A stretch of DNA of 64,000 bases. Source: Arthrobacter luteolus NBRC 107841. GTDB taxonomy: Bacteria > Actinomycetota > Actinomycetes > Actinomycetales > Micrococcaceae. Shown one piece after another: positions 47,161 to 55,466 of the stretch; the stretch's first letter is position 1, and each line of letters starts with the position of its first letter. The notes beneath the pieces are model-generated. The model did no database searches, was not told the DNA's origin, and was given only the letters and a program-made list of their open reading frames with translations. The stretch covers positions 1 to 64,000 of the forward strand of contig NZ_BCQM01000010.1 of the NCBI RefSeq assembly GCF_001552075.1, written 5' to 3'. The translations under genes and the position numbers were made by a program.

Positions 47161-47223
47161 GGATGTACTAAGTCTCTATCAGGACGTACTGAGTCTCTAC
47201 CCGGATGTACTCAGTCCCGGCCG
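47161..47223. repeat. Three tandem 21-bp units
   Basis: Consecutive copies start at 47161, 47182 and 47203 with consensus ggaYgtactNagtctctaYc; the third copy departs in its last seven bases. Each contains the odd-centred dyad actNagt. Non-coding, eleven bases after the glycosyltransferase stop. Confidence 0.9.
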
Positions 47224-47264
47224 GTCCGTGGACTTGCCCCGTTTTGGGACAATCCTTCGAGTCT

Positions 47265-47302
47265 GGAACTTCCCTGCCGCGGCACCGCGGCAGGGAAGTT
47301 CC
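47265..47302. repeat. Perfect inverted repeat, 18-bp arms
   Basis: Arms 47265-47282 and 47285-47302 are exact reverse complements separated by only two bases (ca). A very strong cruciform or RNA hairpin. The rest of 47303-47513 contains another copy of the gtcccacaacggaggggac hairpin (about 47317-47335) and no gene. Confidence 0.9.
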
Positions 47303-47513
47303 GGGCTGGCAGGGAAGTCCCACAACGGAGGGGACACCAGAGACTCGCCGGGAGATGCCGAACCCAGCAGAAACTCGCCGAACGATGCCGGAGGGAACCC
47401 CTCCTGGAGCGTACCCAGGCCTGGTATGCCCAGGCCCGTCCGGGAAATTCGGCTGCCGGGCCCGCTGCACCTTAGGATGTCTATACTGCCTGCCGGATAC
47501 GGCGGGTTCACAC

Positions 47514-47587
47514 GGGGCTGTAGCTCAGCCGGTCAGAGCAGCGGACTCATAATCCGTGGGTCGTGGGTTCAAGCCCCACCAGCCCTA
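47514..47587 (+). tRNA. tRNA with CAT anticodon (elongator Met or Ile2)
   Basis: 74-nt cloverleaf: acceptor ggggctg/cagccct (one G-T wobble), anticodon CAT at 47548-47550 in loop ctcataa, T-arm gtgggttcaagccccac. A73 discriminator. The CAT anticodon leaves elongator tRNA-Met and lysidine-modified tRNA-Ile2 as options; G1/A73 and the ctcataa loop favour Ile2, but only moderately. Confidence 0.92.
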
Positions 47588-47595
47588 CCGTGTTT

Positions 47596-47638
47596 CCGGG
47601 GATTCTCGGAGGTATTTGAAGCCTCCGAGGGTTCCCGG
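47596..47638 (+). terminator. Terminator of the CAT-anticodon tRNA
   Basis: A 17-bp stem (47596-47612 with 47622-47638) with three G-U pairs and a nine-base loop, followed by a pyrimidine stretch. Confidence 0.82.
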
Positions 47639-47644
47639 TTCTCC

Positions 47645-47735
47645 TTTAAGTCTGCACAAAGTTCTTAAGTCTGCACACAGTCCGCTGAGCCGCGGCAACA
47701 GGAACACCCCGGTCTTCGGTCCGGGGTGTTTTTTT
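47645..47735 (+). other. Direct repeat pair and strong terminator, possible small RNA
   Basis: Two 19-base direct repeats beginning ttaagtctgcaca (about 47646 and 47665) are followed by an excellent intrinsic terminator: aacaccccgg/ccggggtgtt (47703-47712 with 47721-47730), a ttcg tetraloop and seven T. No protein frame ends here, so either it is a second stop for the tRNA transcript or the end of an unannotated RNA. Confidence 0.6.
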
Positions 47736-47806
47736 GTGATCCGCAGGCGCACTGGCCCGGGCCCTGCAGGGAAGGGCGGCCGCGTGGATTGGGGGATTGT
47801 GCTTCG

Positions 47807-47826
47807 ATGTTACTCGTGGGTAACAT
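47807..47826. promoter_or_regulatory. Dyad operator before the acyl-CoA dehydrogenase
   Basis: Perfect 7-6-7 inverted repeat with arms atgttac/gtaacat around tcgtgg, 55 bases before the start codon. Typical size and symmetry for a TetR-type fatty-acid regulator site; the regulator is not in the window. Confidence 0.65.
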
Positions 47827-47880
47827 AAGGGCAGCCGGCTTGACTGTCCGGATGAGCCCAGGATCAGCGAAGGACATCTC

Positions 47881-49065
47881 ATGGCAACTATCGACGTCGA
47901 TAACCTCCCGTACCCGGACGGTGACTTCTACGCATTCGAGGACCTGCTCAGCGATAAGGAGCGGGACCGCCTGCATGAGGTCCGGTCCTGGCTCACGGCT
48001 GAGGTCAAGCCCCACGCCAACGACTGGTGGAACGCCGGGGAATTCCCGATGCACATGATTCCCAAGCTGGCCGAACTCGACGTCGTCTCCCCGGTGTACC
48101 GGCAGGGCTATTCGAATCTCTTCGCCGGTCTCTGCCATGCCGAGTTCACCCGCGCCGACACTTCCTTTGCCACGTTTATGGGCGTGCATGACGGCCTTTT
48201 CACCGGGTCGATCGAAGCGCTGGCCTCCGACGAACAGAAGGAAGCCTGGCTTCCGGATATCTACTCGCTGAAGAAGATCGGCGCCTTTGGGCTCACCGAA
48301 CCCCTGGGTGGTTCGGATGTCGCCGGTGGAACCCGCACCACTGCACGGCGCGAGGGCGGAAACTGGATCCTCAATGGAGCCAAGCGCTGGATCGGGAACG
48401 CCACGTTCTCCGACTGGGTGGTCATTTATGCCCGCGACGAAGCGGACAACCAGGTGAAGGGTTTCCTCGTGGATACCCGGACCGAGGGCTACTCGGCCAC
48501 CAAGATCGAAAACAAGATCGCGCTGCGGACCGTGCAGAACGCCGACATTGTGCTGGACAACGTCGTCGTGAGCGATGACTTCCACCTCAAGGGGGCCAAC
48601 AGCTTCCGGGATACCAACAAGGTTCTCAAAGTGACCCGGCTTGCCGTTGCCTGGCAGGCCGTCGGCCAGCAGATGGCAGCGTTTGACGTTGCCCGCCGTT
48701 ATGCGGTGGAGCGGGAGCAGTTCGGCAAACCGCTGGCTTCCTTCCAGCTGGTGCAGGAGCAGCTGGTGCAGATTCTCGGCAACACGGTCAGCTCGATGGG
48801 CATGATGGTCCGCCTGGCCCAGCTCGAGGATGAGGGCCGTGCCAAGGATGAGCAGTCCGCACTGGCGAAGGCCTTCACCACGGCCCGCATGCGTGAGTCG
48901 GTTGCCCTGGGGCGCAGCATCCTCGGCGGCAACGGAATTGTGACGGACTACGGGATGGCGAAGATTTTCTCCGACGCCGAAGCGATCTACTCCTACGAGG
49001 GAACCTACGAGATCAATACCCTGGTCACCGGCCGGGCGATCACCGGCATCGCCGCATTCGTCTAG
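47881..49065 (+). CDS. Acyl-CoA dehydrogenase, glutaryl-CoA dehydrogenase-like
   Basis: 394-aa flavoprotein. FAD and substrate loop IGAFGLTEPLGGSDVAGG, then WILNGAKRWIGNATFSDWVV; C-terminal LGRSILGGNGIVTDYGMAKI and catalytic Glu in AIYSYEGTYEINTLVTGRAI. The YEGTYEIN context is closest to glutaryl-CoA dehydrogenases, which oxidise and decarboxylate glutaryl-CoA in lysine/tryptophan degradation, but other short-chain substrates are possible. Single gene behind a dyad operator. Confidence 0.9.
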   Translation: MATIDVDNLPYPDGDFYAFEDLLSDKERDRLHEVRSWLTAEVKPHANDWWNAGEFPMHMIPKLAELDVVSPVYRQGYSNLFAGLCHAEFTRADTSFATFMGVHDGLFTGSIEALASDEQKEAWLPDIYSLKKIGAFGLTEPLGGSDVAGGTRTTARREGGNWILNGAKRWIGNATFSDWVVIYARDEADNQVKGFLVDTRTEGYSATKIENKIALRTVQNADIVLDNVVVSDDFHLKGANSFRDTNKVLKVTRLAVAWQAVGQQMAAFDVARRYAVEREQFGKPLASFQLVQEQLVQILGNTVSSMGMMVRLAQLEDEGRAKDEQSALAKAFTTARMRESVALGRSILGGNGIVTDYGMAKIFSDAEAIYSYEGTYEINTLVTGRAITGIAAFV

Positions 49066-49092
49066 CCGGCTATCCGGTCCGGCCTCCGGTGC

Positions 49093-49851
49093 TTAGGGCC
49101 GGGCCGGGCTTCTGCTCCCACCGGCCGGCGGGAGCAGAACGCTCGGCCGGCGGTCCATGAGATAGCGCAGGGGATCCACATACTCCCCGTCCAGCCGCAC
49201 TCCCCAATGCAGGCAACTGCGGGGGCAGTGCGGCTGCCTGCTTTCCGGTGCCTTCGCATCAGCGAGAACCCTGTCAGTGAAAGCCCCATCAGCGGCGCCG
49301 CCGGGCAGGCTTCCGCGGAAGTCCACCACTCCAATGCTCTGGCCGGCGCTAACCGGTTTCCCCACGGACACGGTGGCCGTAACGGGTTCGAAACTGCTCA
49401 CCGTCCCATTGCCGTGGTCGACTGTGAGTACCTGGCGGTCCACCACGTACCCGGTGAACCGGACCGTGCCGTCAGCCGGGCTTCGGACGGCATCACCGGC
49501 GGAAGCGGCGAGGTCGACTCCGCGATGTCCGGCCAGCCAGCGCTGGCCCGGTTTGTCAAACGGACGGACGACGGCGGGCGCAGGTGCCAGGGGCCAGCTC
49601 CACTGGCCGGCGGGAGCCAGCCGGTCAGCGGGCGCAGCGGGTAATGCGGCGTCCGTCGGCCGGATATCCACGGTGAGCGCCACCAGGAACGCCACCAGGA
49701 GTGCCGCGGGCACCGCCGCCAGCAGTGCAGCAGCGGCAGCAGGGCGACCGCCGGCCCGTGCAGGGTGCGGAGTGGGTTCAGCGCCGCCGGGGGAGGAGCG
49801 GCACACTGGATTTCCAACCGGTTTCTGAGGGTAAGCGGCGTGATCGGACAT
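49093..49851 (-). CDS. M23 (LytM-type) peptidase, membrane-anchored
   Basis: 252 aa. A cytoplasmic N-terminus, one membrane helix (AAAAALLAAVPAALLVAFLV), and an extracytoplasmic LytM domain with WLAGHRGVDLAASAGDAV (zinc His and Asp), DHGNGTVSSFEPV and the final SCLHWGVRLDGEYVDPLRYL. In the last motif the first His of the canonical HxH is Cys, which I recall as common in this actinobacterial subgroup. Acts on peptidoglycan or activates amidases. ATG at 49851; divergent from rpsB. Confidence 0.85.
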   Translation of the reverse strand: MSDHAAYPQKPVGNPVCRSSPGGAEPTPHPARAGGRPAAAAALLAAVPAALLVAFLVALTVDIRPTDAALPAAPADRLAPAGQWSWPLAPAPAVVRPFDKPGQRWLAGHRGVDLAASAGDAVRSPADGTVRFTGYVVDRQVLTVDHGNGTVSSFEPVTATVSVGKPVSAGQSIGVVDFRGSLPGGAADGAFTDRVLADAKAPESRQPHCPRSCLHWGVRLDGEYVDPLRYLMDRRPSVLLPPAGGSRSPARP

Positions 49852-50331
49852 GATGCACAGTCCACTCCGGCGCCCGGTAGATCGGGTGACTGTCAACCGG
49901 TTTGTGGACCGGCCGGGAACCTGAGGCAGGAACACCTTGGCTGTGGAGGAGAACGGGACGGAGCGGGGCCGCTGCTGTAGTACACTTGACGAAGCAGTTT
50001 GCTGCGTGCTGATTCACTCTGCCCAGTCAGGATTTCCCGGGTAACCGCCTCAAAACGGTTGACGGAACCCTTTCCGGACGGAGAGCGGAACAGATCCACG
50101 CGCCGCATGCTGACTACGCGTGCCCCAATTATCCATGGTCCCGGTAACGGGAATATGGGTGCGTTCCTGCGGTCCGGTCAACACCGGTAAGGGACGCACG
50201 CCGGCATCTGTCACAGGACGACGGCTGATGGGCACCAGGAGCAGCACCCGCCGGGTGCTTCGCAATCAACCGTCAATGGCAGAAAATCCTGCGTGCGCTC
50301 AGCGCCGCCGGCTGCCGGAAGGAGTGACGAC
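49852..50331 (+). promoter_or_regulatory. M23/rpsB intergenic region with structured rpsB leader
   Basis: 480 bases without a gene. A likely -10 tacact lies at 49980-49985. The segment nearer rpsB folds into several hairpins: tcccg-gtaa-cggga (50139-50152), an outer stem 50159-50167/50191-50199 enclosing ccggt-caac-accgg (50174-50187), and agcaccc-gcc-gggtgct (50243-50259). This looks like a long structured 5' leader, possibly an autoregulatory S2 leader. Ribosome site aaggag at 50319. Confidence 0.5.
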
Positions 50332-51213
50332 ATGCCCGTCGTTACAATGCGCCAGCTGCTCGACAGCGGCGTCCACTTTGGCCACCAGACCCGCCGCTGG
50401 AACCCGAAGATGAAGCGCTTCATCTTCACCGAGCGCAACGGCATCTACATCATCGACCTGCAGCAGTCGCTGTCCTACATCGACCGCGCCTACGAGTTCG
50501 TCAAGGCCACCGTTGCCCACGGCGGAACCGTACTGTTCGTCGGTACCAAGAAGCAGGCCCAGGAAGCCATCGCTGAGCAGGCCACCCGCGTTGGCCAGCC
50601 CTACGTCAACCAGCGCTGGCTCGGTGGCATGCTCACCAACTTCCAGACTGTCGCCAAGCGCATCCAGCGCATGAAGGAACTCGAAGAGATCAACTTCGAC
50701 GACGTCGCGGCTTCCGGTCACACCAAGAAGGAGCTCCTGCTCCTCAAGCGTGAACTGACCAAGCTGGAAACCAACCTCGGCGGCATCCGCAACCTGACCA
50801 AGGCTCCGTCCGTGGTCTGGATCGTGGACACCCAGAAGGAACACCTCGCAGTTGACGAGGCCCAGAAGCTGAACATCCCGGTTGTTGCCATCCTCGACAG
50901 CAACTGCGATCCGGACGACGTCGACTTCCCGATCCCGGGCAACGACGACGCCATCCGCTCCGTCAACCTGCTGACCCGCGTTATTGCTGACGCCGTTGCG
51001 GAGGGCCTGATCGCCCGCCACAACAAGGCCGGCAACACCGAAGCCCCGGCAGAGCCGCTGGCTGAGTGGGAGCGCGAACTGCTCGAAGGCGCAGCTGCTC
51101 CGGCCGCTGAAGCCACCGAAGCACCGGCTGCTGAAGCCGCTGAAGCACCGGCCGCCGAAGCTGCAGAAGCACCGGCTGCCGAAGCTCCCGCTGAGGACGC
51201 AACGGAGAAGTAA
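50332..51213 (+). CDS. rpsB: 30S ribosomal protein S2
   Basis: 293 aa. Begins [20 protein letters not shown] with [40 protein letters not shown] and [20 protein letters not shown] follow. The last ~40 residues are an Ala/Glu/Pro repeat (EAPAAEA units), an actinobacterial extension. ATG at 50332 sits behind aaggag. First gene of the rpsB-tsf unit. Confidence 0.98.
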   Translation: MPVVTMRQLLDSGVHFGHQTRRWNPKMKRFIFTERNGIYIIDLQQSLSYIDRAYEFVKATVAHGGTVLFVGTKKQAQEAIAEQATRVGQPYVNQRWLGGMLTNFQTVAKRIQRMKELEEINFDDVAASGHTKKELLLLKRELTKLETNLGGIRNLTKAPSVVWIVDTQKEHLAVDEAQKLNIPVVAILDSNCDPDDVDFPIPGNDDAIRSVNLLTRVIADAVAEGLIARHNKAGNTEAPAEPLAEWERELLEGAAAPAAEATEAPAAEAAEAPAAEAAEAPAAEAPAEDATEK

Positions 51214-51222
51214 AACGAAGTC

Positions 51223-51258
51223 CCCAAAGATGGCTGCCGCGAGGCGGCCATCTTTGGG
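51223..51258 (+). terminator. Attenuator-like hairpin between rpsB and tsf
   Basis: Stem cccaaagatggc ... gccatctttggg with inner gcc/ggc and a gcga tetraloop; no T-run. Likely reduces or stabilises readthrough into tsf. Confidence 0.75.
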
Positions 51259-51348
51259 AAATCTGCTCAGCGCGGCTGGCCGGGATTCCCTGCCGGCCGC
51301 GCGGCGGAACAGCACCATTACTTTTATTACGGGAGGACTGGAGTCCAA

Positions 51349-52188
51349 ATGGCGAACTACACCGCTGCTGATATCAAGGCTCTGCGCGAGCGCACAGGCG
51401 CCGGCATGATGGATGTGAAGAAAGCTCTCGACGAGGCCAACGGCGATGCCGACAAGGCCATGGAGCTCATCCGCATCAAGGGCCTGAAGGGCGCCACCAA
51501 GCGCGAAGGCCGTTCGACCGCTGAGGGCCTGGTTGCTGCCAAGGTCATCGACGGCACCGCCGGCGTGATGATCGAACTCAACTGCGAGACCGACTTCGTC
51601 GCCAAGTCCGCCAAGTTCATTGAACTGGCAGACCGCGTGCTGGCTGCTGCAATCGAATCCGGCGCTGCCGATGCCGAGACCCTGCTGGCCTACGAAGTTG
51701 ACGGCAAGCCGCTCTCCGAGATCGTCGTCGAAGAAGGCGCCATCCTCGGCGAGAAGGTCGTCATCCGCCGCGTAGCACGCGTTGAAGGCAAGACCGTTGA
51801 CGCTTACCTGCACAAGACCTCCAAGGATCTGCCGGCACAGGTTGGCGTGCTCTTCGCTGTTGACGGCGAAGGAGACGCTGCCTTCACCGCAGCCCACGAC
51901 GTCGCAGTCCACACCGCTGCCTACGCTCCGACCTACCTGACCCGGGACGAAGTTCCGTCGGACATCGTGGAGAACGAGCGGCGCATCGCGGATGAAACCG
52001 CACGCGCCGAAGGCAAGCCGGAAGCCGCGCTGCCGAAGATCGTCGAAGGCCGCCTGACCGGTTTCTTCAAGGAGATCGTCCTGCTGGACCAGCCATTCGC
52101 CAAGGATGCCAAGAAGACTGTCGCTGCCGTCCTGAACGAAGCCGGCGTCAAGCCGGTTGCTTTCGCCCGGTTCCGCGTAGGCGCCTAA
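51349..52188 (+). CDS. tsf: Elongation factor Ts
   Basis: 279-aa nucleotide exchange factor for EF-Tu. N-terminal UBA-like domain YTAADIKALRERTGAGMMDV, the TDFVAKS core signature in IELNCETDFVAKSAKFIELA, and C-terminal dimerisation region ending AGVKPVAFARFRVGA. Ribosome site gggagga upstream. Confidence 0.98.
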   Translation: MANYTAADIKALRERTGAGMMDVKKALDEANGDADKAMELIRIKGLKGATKREGRSTAEGLVAAKVIDGTAGVMIELNCETDFVAKSAKFIELADRVLAAAIESGAADAETLLAYEVDGKPLSEIVVEEGAILGEKVVIRRVARVEGKTVDAYLHKTSKDLPAQVGVLFAVDGEGDAAFTAAHDVAVHTAAYAPTYLTRDEVPSDIVENERRIADETARAEGKPEAALPKIVEGRLTGFFKEIVLLDQPFAKDAKKTVAAVLNEAGVKPVAFARFRVGA

Positions 52189-52238
52189 GGCCCTAAGCAA
52201 CTGCGGACGCATCGCGGACGCGCCATGATGGCATAGAG

Positions 52239-52270
52239 GGGGTGGCCACCGAAAGGTGGCCACCCCTTTT
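52239..52270 (+). terminator. Terminator of rpsB-tsf
   Basis: Perfect 12-bp stem ggggtggccacc / ggtggccacccc closed by a GAAA tetraloop, then tttt. Confidence 0.95.
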
Positions 52271-52344
52271 GCCTGTCCGAAACACCTCACTATTCTTGAA
52301 AACAGCTGACAAACTTATCCTCAGCCAATGCCCCGGGAGGCACC

Positions 52345-53076
52345 ATGGATCATGCCCTGAATGAAACCGAAACCCCGCGCCGCCGCGTACTGCTCAAGCT
52401 GTCCGGAGAGGTGTTCGGCGGCGGCAAGCTAGGTGTGGACCCCGAGACGGTACGCGGAGTCGCCAAGCAGATCGCTGCAACGGTCGGCGAGGTCGAAACC
52501 GCAATTGTTGTGGGCGGAGGCAACTTCTTCCGGGGAGCTGAGCTCTCCCTCAGCGGCATGGACCGCTCACGCGCGGACTACATGGGGATGCTCGGCACGG
52601 TGATGAACTGCCTCGCCCTGCAGGACTTCCTGGAGCAGGCAGGCGTGGAAACCCGCGTCCAGAGCGCCATCACCATGGGCCAGGTGGCCGAGGCCTACAT
52701 CCCGCGGCGCGCCATCCGCCACCTGGAGAAGGGCCGCGTGGTCATCTTCGGTGCCGGTGCCGGACTGCCTTATTTCTCCACGGACACCGTCGCTGCCCAG
52801 CGCGCCCTCGAGGTCCATGCCGACGAGGTCCTGATGGCGAAGTCAGGTGTGGACGGTGTCTACACCGCTGACCCGAACAAGGACGCCACGGCCACCCGGC
52901 TGGAAACGCTGACGTACGACGACGCGCTGCGCCAGGATATCCGGGTCATGGATCAGACGGCGATGACCATGTGCAAGGACAACGACCTGTCCATGGTGGT
53001 GTTCGGCATGGAAGGCGAAGGCAACGTCACCCGGGCCATCCGCGGTGAAAAGATCGGAACAGTCGTCTCCAACTAG
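52345..53076 (+). CDS. pyrH: UMP kinase
   Basis: 243-aa bacterial uridylate kinase of the amino-acid-kinase fold, phosphorylating UMP to UDP. Nucleotide sites [40 protein letters not shown] and the acceptor region [20 protein letters not shown]; the terminal [13 protein letters not shown] is conserved. Its own transcription unit between two hairpins. Confidence 0.97.
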   Translation: MDHALNETETPRRRVLLKLSGEVFGGGKLGVDPETVRGVAKQIAATVGEVETAIVVGGGNFFRGAELSLSGMDRSRADYMGMLGTVMNCLALQDFLEQAGVETRVQSAITMGQVAEAYIPRRAIRHLEKGRVVIFGAGAGLPYFSTDTVAAQRALEVHADEVLMAKSGVDGVYTADPNKDATATRLETLTYDDALRQDIRVMDQTAMTMCKDNDLSMVVFGMEGEGNVTRAIRGEKIGTVVSN

Positions 53077-53098
53077 CGCCTCCCGCCCGGCGGCTGTT

Positions 53099-53144
53099 CT
53101 CCGCCTGCCCACCTGCGGTACCGCCGCAGGTGCGCAGGCGGGGA
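53099..53144 (+). terminator. Stem-loop after pyrH
   Basis: Two stacked stems, ctccgcctgc/gcaggcgg-gag and cacctgcgg/ccgcaggtg, around a short loop. No T-run. Confidence 0.7.
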
Positions 53145-53233
53145 GTCGCGCGGGTTAGGATGGTAAGAGAGCCCAACCGTGCCACTGCATGGGTATTTTC
53201 CTGCATTGGCCTTCCCTGCACTGAGGAGACACC

Positions 53234-53791
53234 GTGATCGAAGAGACCTTGAAAGAGGCGGCCGTCAAAATGGACAAGGCTGTGGAGGTCGCCAAGGAGG
53301 ACTTCTCGACCATCCGGACAGGGCGCGCAAACCCGGCGCTGTTCTCCCGGGTCCTGGTGGACTACTACGGCTCCCCGACCCAGCTGCAGCAGCTGGCTTC
53401 GTTCGCGACGCCGGATGCCCGCACGCTCCTGATCACCCCCTACGATGTGACCGCCCTGCGCGCCATTGAGCGGGCTCTGAGCGATTCCGAGGTGGGCGCG
53501 AACCCCTCCAACGACGGCAAGGTCATCCGCGTCATTATGCCGGAGCTGACCCAGGACCGCCGCAAGGAATACGTCAAGATCGTCCGCGGCAAGGGCGAAG
53601 ACGCCAAGGTCTCGGTCCGCAACATCCGCCGCAAGGCCAAGGATTCACTGGACCGCCTGGTCAAGGACGGCGAAATCGGCGAAGACGACGGCGCGCGTGC
53701 CGAAAAGGACCTGGATGCACTGACCAAGGCCCACACAGAGTCCATCGATGACCTGCTGAAGCGCAAGGAAGCCGAGCTGCTCGAGGTCTGA
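53234..53791 (+). CDS. frr: Ribosome recycling factor
   Basis: 185 aa, three-helix bundle plus beta domain, splits post-termination ribosomes with [23 protein letters not shown] and the central [20 protein letters not shown] are diagnostic; C-terminus ends [15 protein letters not shown] start. TGATG junction with cdsA. Confidence 0.98.
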   Translation: MIEETLKEAAVKMDKAVEVAKEDFSTIRTGRANPALFSRVLVDYYGSPTQLQQLASFATPDARTLLITPYDVTALRAIERALSDSEVGANPSNDGKVIRVIMPELTQDRRKEYVKIVRGKGEDAKVSVRNIRRKAKDSLDRLVKDGEIGEDDGARAEKDLDALTKAHTESIDDLLKRKEAELLEV

Positions 53792-54747
53792 TGAGCCAAT
53801 CCCAGCCTCCAACCCAGGCTGGCGGTTCCCCGTCTCCTGAGGCAGGCCCGGCAGCGAAGGGCACGGATATGAGCGTTCCTGACGGACGACGGGCACGTAA
53901 CTCCGCTGCCCGCAAGCGTGCCGAACGCAAGCCTTCGAAAGCGGGGCGGAACCTGCCCGCTGCCATAGCAGTCGGCGTCGTCCTCCTGGGCGCCCTCATG
54001 GTGGGCCTGCTGTTCAGCCCGCTGGCGATCGTGGCTATTGCCGCAGCCTTCTCCGTCGTCGGCGTCTGGGAGGTCTCCCGTGCGCTGGAGGTGCGCGGAA
54101 TCAAGGTTCCGCACGTGCCGGTGCTGGTGGGATCCGTAGCCGTGCCGCTGGCAGCCTATTTCGGCGGCACCGAAGCCCTGGCGTTTGCGCTGGCCGGGAC
54201 CGGCATCGCGATCCTGCTGTGGCGGGCCATCGATACGGCTCAGGACGCCCTGCGCAGCATCCTCGCCGGCGTGTTCGTCGTCCTCTGGATTCCGTTCCTG
54301 CTCAGCTTCGCCCTGCTGCTCCTCCGCGAGCCGGAAGGGCAGATCAGGGTCGCTGTCCTGCTGCTGCTGGTGGTTGCCAATGACACCTGCGGATACCTGG
54401 TGGGAGCCCTCACCGGCAAGCATCCGATGGCCCCGAAGATCAGCCCCAAGAAATCCTGGGAAGGGTTTGGCGGATCAGTTGCCGGTGCCACCATCGTTGG
54501 CATTCTCGCGGCCGTACTTTTCCTGGACCAGCCGTGGTGGTTCGGCCTGGTGCTGGCGGTAGCCACAGTTGCGGCGGCGACGGCCGGTGACTTCTCGGAA
54601 TCGATGATCAAACGCGAGCTGGGCGTGAAGGATATGTCCAACCTGCTGCCCGGCCACGGCGGAGCCATGGACCGCCTGGATTCGGTGGTTTTCGCTTCTC
54701 CGGTGGTCTTCCTGCTCTCCGTCCTGCTGGTGCCCGGGGCAATGTAG
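53791..54747 (+). CDS. cdsA: Phosphatidate cytidylyltransferase
   Basis: 318-aa membrane enzyme making CDP-diacylglycerol from phosphatidate and CTP. The C-terminal signature S-x3-KR-x4-KD-x5-PGHGG-x2-DR-x-D is complete across SESMIKRELGVKDMSN and LLPGHGGAMDRLDSVVFASP. About seven to eight helices after an ~55-residue charged N-terminus. Coupled to frr. Confidence 0.96.
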   Translation: MSQSQPPTQAGGSPSPEAGPAAKGTDMSVPDGRRARNSAARKRAERKPSKAGRNLPAAIAVGVVLLGALMVGLLFSPLAIVAIAAAFSVVGVWEVSRALEVRGIKVPHVPVLVGSVAVPLAAYFGGTEALAFALAGTGIAILLWRAIDTAQDALRSILAGVFVVLWIPFLLSFALLLLREPEGQIRVAVLLLLVVANDTCGYLVGALTGKHPMAPKISPKKSWEGFGGSVAGATIVGILAAVLFLDQPWWFGLVLAVATVAAATAGDFSESMIKRELGVKDMSNLLPGHGGAMDRLDSVVFASPVVFLLSVLLVPGAM

Positions 54748-54859
54748 CGCCCGGCCGGGGAGTCTTTACCGGGTCCCGGGCCGGTTTGCACGTAAGATAT
54801 TTTCGACGGTCCCGCATCCCGTGGCGGAAGAAGACTTGACACTAAAGGATTAGTTGACC

Positions 54860-55438
54860 ATGAACGATGTGAGGCAGGCCAGTGCCCCCTTTGAGCGTGT
54901 GGGCCGCAGGGAGTACGGCTACAACGTCCGCCAGGTCGACGATTTCCTGACCAGGGCCCGGAATTACTACAACTCTGAAAAACCTGGAGCGAAAGTCATT
55001 ACCAGCACTCACGTCCGTTCCATGGCCTTCGACCCCGCCAAGGGCGGCTACGAAGCACAGGCAGTCGACGCAGCCCTGGACCGGCTGGAAGATGTTTTCT
55101 CCCAGCGTGAGCGCGACCGCCTCATTCAGGAAAAGGGCGAAGAAGCCTGGCTGCTCCAGATCGGCCGTACATCAGCCGTCCTGCGGGCACGCCTGCACCG
55201 TAAACCGGGGGAGCGGTTCCGCCGTCCGTCCAAAAAACGGGCGCACAGTTACAACGTGCGGGACGTCGACGCGCTGTGCAACGAACTCCTCGGCTACTTC
55301 GAACACGACAAGCCGTTGAGCGTCGACGTCGTCCGCAGGGCCGTCTTCCGCGAAGCCAAGGGCGACGCAGGCTATGAGGAAACCCAGGTGGACGCATTCC
55401 TGGACCGCGTCGTCGAACTCATGGCCGCAATCGACTAA
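54860..55438 (+). CDS. DivIVA-domain protein with two tandem copies
   Basis: 192 aa. Two DivIVA-type membrane-binding/coil motifs: FERVGRREYGYNVRQVDDFL near residue 12 and SYNVRDVDALCNELLGYFEH near residue 130, each followed by a second helix ending in a VDAFLDR-like stretch. Such proteins are linked to polar growth or septum recruitment in actinobacteria, but this short version has no assigned role. ATG at 54860 (aaggat upstream) preferred to a TTG six bases earlier. Confidence 0.82.
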   Translation: MNDVRQASAPFERVGRREYGYNVRQVDDFLTRARNYYNSEKPGAKVITSTHVRSMAFDPAKGGYEAQAVDAALDRLEDVFSQRERDRLIQEKGEEAWLLQIGRTSAVLRARLHRKPGERFRRPSKKRAHSYNVRDVDALCNELLGYFEHDKPLSVDVVRRAVFREAKGDAGYEETQVDAFLDRVVELMAAID

Positions 55439-55466
55439 CTAGCAGAGGACCGAAACACCGGCGCTG

